Positions 26,025-33,251 of a stretch of 64,000 bases of DNA are shown here, one piece after another. This DNA is from JACOMY01 sp046233115. GTDB lineage: Bacteria > Pseudomonadota > Alphaproteobacteria > Kiloniellales > JACOMY01. Position 1 is the first letter of the stretch; every line of letters begins with the position of its first letter. A program made the position numbers and the translations under genes. The DNA lies in NCBI GenBank assembly GCA_046233115.1, contig JBJXHM010000020.1, forward strand, positions 1-64,000, read 5' to 3'. The notes under the pieces are model-generated. The model made no database searches. It was not told the origin of the DNA and saw only the letters and a program-made list of their open reading frames with translations.

Positions 26025-26324
26025 ATGACGCGTCACCTGCCATCGTGGCTGCTGCTGCCGCACGGCCTTGCCGTGGTGCTCTTCCTGCTGTCTGACGGCT
26101 GGCAGCTCCAGGTCGGCAACAACCGCAGCCTGCCCGACCTCTACCTGGCAATCGCCGGGGCCGTCGCGCTCGCCCTGGCGCTGGTGGCCAGCCTCACCCT
26201 CTGCGTGCGCCTGGCCACCCGGCCGGAGGAGCGGCGCCGGTGGCCCTGGCTGCTGGTCCACGCCGGCGCGCTCCTGCTCGGCCTGCTGCTGGCCGGAAGC
26301 TGGATCGGCAGCCACCTGGCCTGA
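26025..26324 (+). CDS. small membrane protein, 99 aa
   Basis: The protein has three hydrophobic segments, about residues 8-24, 40-62 and 74-96, separated by short polar loops with positive clusters (RLATRPEERRRW) that would face the cytoplasm. It matches no family I recognise. It ends 5 bp before the stop codon of the convergent phosphoesterase gene. The hydrophobic pattern supports a real gene; the function is unknown. Confidence 0.6.
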   Translation: MTRHLPSWLLLPHGLAVVLFLLSDGWQLQVGNNRSLPDLYLAIAGAVALALALVASLTLCVRLATRPEERRRWPWLLVHAGALLLGLLLAGSWIGSHLA

Positions 26325-26329
26325 GACAG

Positions 26330-28270
26330 TCAGCGAGCGGCCTCCACCCGCTTCCGGGTCTCCTGCAGATAGCGCCAGGCATCGCCCATGGTTTTGACGC
26401 TCTCGAACGCAGCCACTTCCGACGCCCGGCCTTCCTCGCTTGTCAGCATCTCGTGGCGGATCTTCAAGGCGATGCCGAGGAAGCCGTTCAGGTTGCCGTG
26501 CTCCTTAAGCGGTTGACTGTCGAGCTCCGCGATCACTTCCGGCTTCATCTCCACGCTCTCCGTCGCCGGCGCGGCCTGTTCCGGCAGCAGCGGCGCATCG
26601 GCGCGTGGCTTGTCGCCGGTCAGCAGCGTGGTCAGACTGTTGGCTGCCTGGTCCCGCTGTGTCAGGTGGGACAGTCCAAAGAGGTCTTCCAGGGTCTTCA
26701 GGACCGTCGAGTGCTCGTAGACGGTGTGATCGACGGGGGTCGTGACCCAGGGCGAGATGACGAGGGTGGGAACGCGGACCCCCAGATGCTCGAAGTTGAA
26801 GCCCGAGCGGTTGTAGCCCTTGGGCCAAGGGCCGTCGCCCGGCGCCGGCGCGACGCTTGGTGCCATGTGGTCGTAGAAGCCACCGTGCTCGTCATAGGTG
26901 ATGATCAGGAGGCTGGTGCTCCAGACCGGCGAGTTCCTGATGGCATTGTAGACGGCCGCCACCAGCCCCTCGGCGCCGGACGGGTCGTCCTTCGGGTGAT
27001 GCGACGAGCCGCCCTGGTAGCTGCTGTTCACGATGTTCCCGTAGTTCGGCTCGATGAAGGTGTACTGGTAGGGATAGGGGTTCTGCAGATCCTGAGCCAG
27101 TAGGGTCGAGACATCCCTGAACTGGAAGTAGCTCTGCCCCTTGATGGAGGCCAGATGGGGTATCCACCCGAGACCGAGGGAGGAGGAGGGGGAACTGCTG
27201 TAGGCGTTCTTGTCGTCGTTGTAGACCCGCCACGCGAGGCCGGCCTTGGTCAGGGCATCGAAGATACTGCCGTTCGGATAGGTGAAGCCCTCGCCGCCAT
27301 GGTAGTACCACCAGGCCAGATCGGTCTTGGCGGGGCTGTGGTCGAAGCCGTGGGAGCTCGCGCCGTGGACGAAGAAGCGGTTCGGCCAGGTCGGTCCCGG
27401 CATGGCCGAGTACCAGTTGTCGCAAAGGGTGAAGCTGGTGGCCAGCTTGTAGAGCACGGGCAGCTGGGTCTGGGTGTCGAAGCCCTTCATGATCATGTCC
27501 CAGTCCTGCGGGCTGGGCAGGCCGGTATCTTCCGAGTCCGACGTCGCATAGTTGGCGATGAAGCCGGAGTTCAGCACGGTCGGATAGGTTCCACCCTGCA
27601 GGACGACGCCGGGGCCGCAGAGTTGTTCCAGGGTGTCTTCGAACTCGTGGCCCGGATCGGTCGGCATGGCGCTTGGGGCCGGGCTGCCGACGAAGTAAGT
27701 CGAGCCGGCGTAGTTGTTGCTGGCGGGTGGGTAGTCCGACGTCCCGTAGATGCCGGGAATCTTCGACTGCCCGAAGATGTTGTCGAAAGAGTGATTCTCC
27801 AGCATCAGCACGAAGACGTTGGTGATCTTGGAGAAGTCGCTCAGCCTGACGAAGGGCACCATGACGTCGGTGCCGCCGAGGCTGAGTTCAGCGCCTTGGC
27901 TGGGGCTGCCGACCAGGATCTGGAGGTCCTGGTTCGCGTCGCTGGCCCCGAGCTGGCAGGCAATCCAGCCCGTCGTCCCCGGAGGCCCCGAGTCCAAGCG
28001 GGTCTGATAGACCCCGGAGGACTCGCCTTCGATGGCCATGATCAGGGACAGCCACTGCGGCTGCGAGCTCGCCGCGGCCTGATGGGCGCTCTCCGGTGAG
28101 GGGCCCCAGCTCACGGTGAGCGGACCGACAGTGGCTCCCGGCTCGGCGATCCAGCTGCCATTCTGTACTGTAGCCTGGCTTGTGTTCGTTGGGGTCTCCT
28201 GCCGAAAGAAGACCTGCAAAAACACCCTCGTGTCATTCTTGTTTGTAAAGAAAAGGCGAGCCTGTTGCAT
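26330..28270 (-). CDS. phosphoesterase of the phospholipase C / acid phosphatase family
   Basis: The 646-aa protein has the bacterial phosphoesterase core (about residues 150-530): VFVLMLENHSFDNIFG (metal-binding Glu, His), LCDNWYSAMPGPTWPNRFF, and LLIITYDEHGGFYDH (Asp, Glu, His of the active site). This family includes PC-PLCs and acid phosphatases. The start at 28270 is set by AAGGAGG 5 nt upstream. Unlike secreted PLCs there is no signal peptide; the first ~140 residues look like a separate beta-rich domain (QARLFFTNKNDTRVFLQVFF) of unknown role, and the last ~100 are helical. It could be cytoplasmic or exported by another route. Confidence 0.87.
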   Translation of the reverse strand: MQQARLFFTNKNDTRVFLQVFFRQETPTNTSQATVQNGSWIAEPGATVGPLTVSWGPSPESAHQAAASSQPQWLSLIMAIEGESSGVYQTRLDSGPPGTTGWIACQLGASDANQDLQILVGSPSQGAELSLGGTDVMVPFVRLSDFSKITNVFVLMLENHSFDNIFGQSKIPGIYGTSDYPPASNNYAGSTYFVGSPAPSAMPTDPGHEFEDTLEQLCGPGVVLQGGTYPTVLNSGFIANYATSDSEDTGLPSPQDWDMIMKGFDTQTQLPVLYKLATSFTLCDNWYSAMPGPTWPNRFFVHGASSHGFDHSPAKTDLAWWYYHGGEGFTYPNGSIFDALTKAGLAWRVYNDDKNAYSSSPSSSLGLGWIPHLASIKGQSYFQFRDVSTLLAQDLQNPYPYQYTFIEPNYGNIVNSSYQGGSSHHPKDDPSGAEGLVAAVYNAIRNSPVWSTSLLIITYDEHGGFYDHMAPSVAPAPGDGPWPKGYNRSGFNFEHLGVRVPTLVISPWVTTPVDHTVYEHSTVLKTLEDLFGLSHLTQRDQAANSLTTLLTGDKPRADAPLLPEQAAPATESVEMKPEVIAELDSQPLKEHGNLNGFLGIALKIRHEMLTSEEGRASEVAAFESVKTMGDAWRYLQETRKRVEAAR

Positions 28271-28526
28271 GACGACCTCCTTCCCCTCGATCGACACCGT
28301 TCCCGATGGCGTGTTTATCTTGGTGGTGCTGCTGTATGGTTCTCAGGAACAAGAGTCTCTCAAGAGATTCTTTCTAGACCAATGCGCATGCTTCCATCCT
28401 TCCTAAGATGGGATCTGAATTTTTTGAAATTGTCAATGTAATTGACGAGTCAAATGACGTAAGTTTACTTTATGTTATCTTGTAAGAATGGCTTTGAAGG
28501 GGGCGTCAGGCGACAGTGGCATTGAT

Positions 28527-29528
28527 TCAGAGGGCGGCGCAGCGCGTCAGGATCGCCTTCGCCTCGGAGACCATGCCCATCAGGATCTCGGCGACCGGCT
28601 GCTGCTGCCTGGTCAGTCCGACGCTCTGGCCTGCATAGAGTGCCATGGCGGCGATGTCGCCGGTCATGCCGTCCAGCGGTTCCTCGACGGCGTAGCGCTG
28701 GATCGGCTCGCCGGTCTTGTGGAAGGCAACGGTCTCCTGCTCGCCGGGGCGTTCGCCCGGTTCCGGACTGCCGGCGGCGATCCAGGCCCGTAGGGTCTCG
28801 TTCATGAGGCAGCGGTGCGGCGCATCTGGCCAACCGCCGTCGAAGGTGCTTGACAGCAGGCTGTCGGTCTCGAGAGCCGAGACGACGAGCTGCTTGTAGG
28901 TGGGATGGACGTTGCATTCCGTCGCCAGCAGCAGCCTGGTGCCGACCCAGACGGCACCGGCGCCCAGCGCAAGGGCGGCGGCCAGGCCGCGGCCGTTGGC
29001 GATGCCGCCGGCGGCGATGACATGGGCTTGCGGTAGTGCCTCGACGATGCTCGGGACCAGCACGAAGGTTCCGACCTCGCCCCAGACGTGGCCGCCGGCC
29101 TCAACCCCTTGGGCGACCACGGCATCGACCCCGAGGTCGGTCACCCGACGGGCCTCCTCGGCCGAGCCTACGGTGTGGAGCGCGCGCGCGCCGGCGCGAT
29201 GGATCCGCTCCACCACCGGGGCCGGATCACCCCAGAAGGTGGAGACCAGCGGGACCCCCAGGTCGAGCGCCAGGTCCAGGCCCGCATGCTTGTCTTCCGC
29301 CGTGAAGGACAGCACGAAGTTCGCACCGAAGGGACGGTCGGTCAGGGAGCGGATCGCTGCGATCGTGTCCCGCAGCGCGTCGTGCTCGAGCCAGGTGGCT
29401 TGCAGCACGCCCAGTCCGCCGGCGTTGGACACCGCTGCGACGTAGGCCGGCGATGCGGAGATCGGCGCTCCGAAGACCGGAACGGATAGGCCCAGCAGGC
29501 GACAGAGCGGAGTCATCAAGGTCGACAT
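28527..29528 (-). CDS. nitronate monooxygenase / 2-nitropropane dioxygenase family
   Basis: The 333-aa FMN-binding TIM-barrel protein has the family's landmarks: PVFGAPISASPAYVAAVSNA near the N-terminus, FGANFVLSF (about 93), GVDAVVAQGVEAGGHVWGEV (about 133-152), IAAGGIANGRGLAAALALGA (phosphate-binding, about 171-190) and GTRLLLATE. Class assignment between true nitronate oxidases and related enoyl reductases is not possible by eye. Bases 28271-28526 between this gene and the phosphoesterase are AT-rich and hold no gene; they are probably the latter's promoter region. Confidence 0.88.
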   Translation of the reverse strand: MSTLMTPLCRLLGLSVPVFGAPISASPAYVAAVSNAGGLGVLQATWLEHDALRDTIAAIRSLTDRPFGANFVLSFTAEDKHAGLDLALDLGVPLVSTFWGDPAPVVERIHRAGARALHTVGSAEEARRVTDLGVDAVVAQGVEAGGHVWGEVGTFVLVPSIVEALPQAHVIAAGGIANGRGLAAALALGAGAVWVGTRLLLATECNVHPTYKQLVVSALETDSLLSSTFDGGWPDAPHRCLMNETLRAWIAAGSPEPGERPGEQETVAFHKTGEPIQRYAVEEPLDGMTGDIAAMALYAGQSVGLTRQQQPVAEILMGMVSEAKAILTRCAAL

Positions 29529-29654
29529 TGCCCCCTTCTCTCCGGCCGAAAGCAGGCGAGGCCGGCTGTCACACCAGGCTTCTCCCGGGTGCGGCCAGTC
29601 TAGCCGGCAATGCCCACCCCGGCGAGTCCACTCCGAAGCCAGGCGGCCCGCCGA

Positions 29655-30641
29655 TCAGGCGGCGGGGCGCGGGTGTCCCAGTACACGGTCGCGGATACGC
29701 TGCTGCCAGACGTGGCCCTCGGCGTCCTGCCACCAGACCTTGTGGGTGGAGAAGGCCGGCACTTCGTAGGAGCCCATGTTGATGTTGCGGGACTTGTCCC
29801 ACTCGGCCGCCAGCTCTGGGTAGAGCGCCTTCAGGGTGCTCTTGGGGCCGATGCGCCCGGCGATGTCGCGCGGCTGGCTGATCGGCCGGTCGTCCTCCAG
29901 CCAGGTGTCGATGGCGTGCCAGAGGAAGCCGATCAGGCCGGCCAGATCGCTGGTCTCCACGTAGGGCTGGGGGTAGGCCCAGGCCGCATTCTCGCGGCGC
30001 TCGCCGCCGGCCTCCAGGTGCCAGTACTCGGCGAAGCCCTTGAAGTGGCAGTAGCTGCCGTAGTCGCTGCGCTGGAAGTGGCGCATGTCAAGGTCTTCCA
30101 CCGGCAGGTAGTAGAGCGGGGAGTGGCCCTGCTCCAGCGCCACGCGGGCGCGCCGGCTCTCGCCGATGACCACGCCGCCCAGCTTCAGGGTGACCTTGGC
30201 CGGGATCAGCTCCAGGTCGAAGCTGTAGTCGGGGTTCACCTCCCAGGCCGGTCCGTGCTGCGGCTGGCCGGACAGCGCCTCGGTCTTGCTGCCCAGGCTC
30301 TCCAGGCTGGGGACCAGCTCGTGGTCGGGCAGGGCCTCCTCGCAGGCCGGACTGCAGACCCAGCGCCGATGCGGCTTGGTCGGCGCCACCATCATGGTCT
30401 GGCAGTTCGGGCAGCTGGCGTAGAGCCAGCCCAGGTCGGGACGCTGCCGGTGGGCGCGGGTCAGCTGCTCGTTCATCCGCCGCCGCTCCAGGAAGCCCAT
30501 CAGATCTCGACGGTCGACGCTGGGCGCAGTCGCATCAGGCGGCTGCGGGAAGTAGGCGAAGTCGATCCAGAACTGGATCATCGATTCCTCGACGCCGGCC
30601 AGTTTTGCGGCCTCGGTCACGCTCAATCGCTCTTCGCCCAT
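29655..30641 (-). CDS. HTH / zinc-ribbon / DUF427 / DUF4379-like fusion protein
   Basis: Start at 30641 is set by AAGGAG 7 nt upstream. In order, the 328-aa protein has a MerR-like helix-turn-helix (SVTEAAKLAGVEESMIQFWI, residues about 7-26); a four-cysteine zinc knuckle (CPNCQTM and CSPACEE, about 73-98); a DUF427 domain (LGGVVIGESRRARVALEQ, SPLYYLPVEDLDM, YCHFKGFAEYW, about 140-245); and a C-terminal segment like the probable zinc-ribbon DUF4379 (LYPELAAEWDKSRN, HKVWWQDAEGHVW), in which the usual Cys of WWxCxxGH is replaced. DUF427 has no established biochemical role. The fusion of all four is unusual. Confidence 0.75.
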   Translation of the reverse strand: MGEERLSVTEAAKLAGVEESMIQFWIDFAYFPQPPDATAPSVDRRDLMGFLERRRMNEQLTRAHRQRPDLGWLYASCPNCQTMMVAPTKPHRRWVCSPACEEALPDHELVPSLESLGSKTEALSGQPQHGPAWEVNPDYSFDLELIPAKVTLKLGGVVIGESRRARVALEQGHSPLYYLPVEDLDMRHFQRSDYGSYCHFKGFAEYWHLEAGGERRENAAWAYPQPYVETSDLAGLIGFLWHAIDTWLEDDRPISQPRDIAGRIGPKSTLKALYPELAAEWDKSRNINMGSYEVPAFSTHKVWWQDAEGHVWQQRIRDRVLGHPRPAA

Positions 30642-30759
30642 GCTCTGCTCCTTCTCGCTAAGCGGTAGGGACAGCCGATAGGGAGCCACAGCCGCCGCTA
30701 CCCTGACAAGACGCGCAACCCTGGGTCACGCTCTCGTCAGTGGCAGGGACGCAGTCGGA

Positions 30760-31404
30760 TCAGAAGCAGATGTTGAAGCTGACCAGCGAGTGGGTACCGC
30801 AGCGGCTGGTGGGCTCGCCCGGCGGGTTCTCGCCCTGCATGTCCTCGGGCTCCGACATGTTGGCGAAGGCCGGGCCGGAGGTGGGGTCGAGGCCGGAGCC
30901 GAGCTGTATCTCCGGGTCGGTCGCAGGATCGACGTTGGCGCCCAGGCTGTCGCCCCAGCCCTCGGAGTCGATGTAGAGGCTGACCGGGCCGCTGTTCTCC
31001 GGCATGTCGCCGGCAAGCACGCGCATCTTGTAGACCAGGTCGCCGTCGTTCAGCGCCACGTCGGTCAGCTCGACCACCACCGGGGCCAGGCCCGGCTCGG
31101 CCAGCAGGCTCAGCGCCGCGTTCGGCGGATCCTCGCTGAAGTTGTCCTTGCCCTTGCTCCAGACCTTGAGGAAGTCCTCGTTGCTCATCGCGCCGACCAT
31201 GCGGTTCGGCCGGTCGGAGAAATAGACCGTGGCCGGAGTGGAGCCCTCCAGGGTCAGCGTTCCGTCGGCGTAGTGCATCGCGGTGGCGCTCTGCACGAAC
31301 AGCAGCTGGACCGGCTCCTTCGCGTCGGCCAGGGCGCCGCTGCCGAGGCTCGCCGAGGCCAGGAGGAAAGCCGACCCGAGGACGGCAACAAGACTGCGCT
31401 TCAT
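30760..31404 (-). CDS. secreted protein of unknown function
   Basis: Start at 31404 follows AAAGGA. The 214-aa product begins with a signal peptide (MKRSLVAVLGSAFLLASASL, cleavage probably after ALA at about residue 26), so it is exported. The mature part has LLFVQSATAMHYADGTLTLE and YFSDRPNRMVGAMSNEDFL, a pattern I recall from uncharacterised secreted bacterial proteins, and ends with two cysteines (SRCGTHS and NICF) that could form a disulfide. No enzymatic motif is seen. It stands alone between single-gene units. Confidence 0.65.
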   Translation of the reverse strand: MKRSLVAVLGSAFLLASASLGSGALADAKEPVQLLFVQSATAMHYADGTLTLEGSTPATVYFSDRPNRMVGAMSNEDFLKVWSKGKDNFSEDPPNAALSLLAEPGLAPVVVELTDVALNDGDLVYKMRVLAGDMPENSGPVSLYIDSEGWGDSLGANVDPATDPEIQLGSGLDPTSGPAFANMSEPEDMQGENPPGEPTSRCGTHSLVSFNICF

Positions 31405-31549
31405 CGTTTGTCCTTTCCCGAAGTGGGGATGACGTTTTGTCGATTTTGACTCACAGGTGGGGTGGCGGGAAAGGCCAAACAAGGCGAGGGTCGCGATCCA
31501 TTTCCGCTATCCCTTCCGACGGAACCTCCAACCTGCGCGTATGCCAGCG

Positions 31550-33160
31550 TCAGGCGAGGCCACCGTAAGGGATGCCGGCGAGATCGGCCATCTCCTTCTT
31601 CCAGGTGGTCAGGTCCCCCAAAGCGAAGCCGGAGAGATGATCGTGGCCGCAGGCGCGCGCCATCACCTGCATCAGCCCGACTGAGACCTCAAGGAAGTTC
31701 TTTAGCCGTTCGGCCGAGGTTTCCACCACCAGGCGGCTCACCAGGTGCGGCTTCTGGGTGGCGATGCCGACCGGGCAGTTGTTGGTGTGGCAGGCACGCA
31801 TGGCGATGCAGCCGATCGCCTGCATGGCGGCGTTGGAGAGCGCCACCGCGTCTGCGCCCAGGGCAAGAGCCTTCACGAAGTCGGCCGGTTTGCGCAGGCC
31901 GCCGGTGATGATGAGGGTGACGTCGTCGCGACCCAGCCGGTCGAGGTGGCGCCGGGCCCTGGCCAGTGCCGGTATGGTCGGCACCGAGATGTTGTCACGG
32001 AAGATCAGCGGTGCCGCACCGGTGCCACCGCCGCGGCCGTCCAGGATGATGTAGTCGACGCCGACCTCCAGCGCCGCGTCGATGTCCTTCTCGATGTGCT
32101 GGGCGGAGAGCTTGTAGCCGATCGGGATGCCGCCGGTGCGGTCGCGCACCTGGTCGGCGAAGTCGCGGATCTGGCCGACCTCGGTCCAGTCGGGGAACCG
32201 GGCCGGCGAGATCGCCGCCTGGCCTTCCTCCAGTCCTCGGACCTGGGCGATCTTGCCCTGCACCTTGGCACCCGGCAGGTGGCCGCCGGTGCCGGTCTTG
32301 GCACCCTGGCCGCCCTTGAAGTGAAAGGCCTGGACCTGCAGCAGCTTCTCCCAGGCGAAGCCGAAGCGGGCCGAAGCCAGCTCGTAGAAATAGCGGCTGT
32401 TCTCCGCGCGCTCCTCCTCCAGCATGCCGCCCTCGCCGGAGCAGATACCGGTCCCGGCCAGCTCCGCACCGCGCGCCAGCGAGACCTTGGCCGGTTCGGA
32501 GAGCGCGCCGAAGCTCATGTCGGAGACCAGCAGGGGGATCTCCAGCCTCAGGGGTTTCTGCGCGTTGGGGCCGACGATCACCTCCGTTCCCACTTCCGCC
32601 TCGTCCAGCAGCGGGGGGCGGTGGAGCTGTGCGGTCAGGATCTGGATGTCGTCCCAGGTCGGAAGTTGGCCGCGCGGCACGCCCATGGCGTCGAGCGCGC
32701 CGTGGTGGCCGGCCTTGGCCTTGCCCAGGCGCGCATAGCGCTGGATCATGGCATTGTCAGGCTCTTCCTCGGTGCCGTGCCCGCTATCGGCATAGAGGCC
32801 CAGATAGGCCTTTCGGTTGAAGGGTTGCGGGTGCTCCAGCGCCCAGGCCGCGATCTCGTCGGCATCGACCAGGACCGAGCCCTCTTCCACCCAGGCAGTG
32901 AACTTTGGCAGGGCCTCGGCGTTGTTATATTCCGAGACGCCGGAATCAAGGCGGTAATCCCAGTAGTGCAGCCCGCACATCAGGTTGTTCCCGCGCAGGA
33001 AGCCGTCCGACAGCAGCGCCCCGCGATGCAGGCAGCGTCCGTAGAAGACCGCAACCTCCTCTTCCAGACGGACGACCACCAGGTCGACCTCGCCGACCAG
33101 GGCGTACTGCGGTTTGCGGTTGGGTAGCTCGTCGAAGACGGCGATGGGGGTCTTGTTCAT
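31550..33160 (-). CDS. Rieske ferredoxin-glutamate synthase (FMN/3Fe-4S) fusion
   Basis: Residues 1-105 are a Rieske [2Fe-2S] domain with C43-x-H45 and C62-x2-H65 (RCLHRG, CGLHYWDYRL). Residues about 180-520 are the FMN-binding synthase domain of the GltB large subunit: LLVSDMSFGALSEPAKVSLA, FKGGQGAKTGTGGHLPG, DGRGGGTGAAP, and the 3Fe-4S cysteines in CIAMRACHTNNCPVG. The glutaminase domain of true glutamate synthase is absent, so it cannot draw ammonia from glutamine by itself. The Rieske part may feed electrons to the FMN/Fe-S core. The 536-aa fusion is cytoplasmic and lies alone; the substrate is unknown. Confidence 0.88.
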   Translation of the reverse strand: MNKTPIAVFDELPNRKPQYALVGEVDLVVVRLEEEVAVFYGRCLHRGALLSDGFLRGNNLMCGLHYWDYRLDSGVSEYNNAEALPKFTAWVEEGSVLVDADEIAAWALEHPQPFNRKAYLGLYADSGHGTEEEPDNAMIQRYARLGKAKAGHHGALDAMGVPRGQLPTWDDIQILTAQLHRPPLLDEAEVGTEVIVGPNAQKPLRLEIPLLVSDMSFGALSEPAKVSLARGAELAGTGICSGEGGMLEEERAENSRYFYELASARFGFAWEKLLQVQAFHFKGGQGAKTGTGGHLPGAKVQGKIAQVRGLEEGQAAISPARFPDWTEVGQIRDFADQVRDRTGGIPIGYKLSAQHIEKDIDAALEVGVDYIILDGRGGGTGAAPLIFRDNISVPTIPALARARRHLDRLGRDDVTLIITGGLRKPADFVKALALGADAVALSNAAMQAIGCIAMRACHTNNCPVGIATQKPHLVSRLVVETSAERLKNFLEVSVGLMQVMARACGHDHLSGFALGDLTTWKKEMADLAGIPYGGLA

Positions 33161-33251
33161 GAAGAGGACCTCGGCGGGCGTTGTGACCGGCTGGGCTGCA
33201 CTGTCTCACTCCGAGGCTGCTTCGTCGATCGGCTAGGGATCGGGCTCGCGA

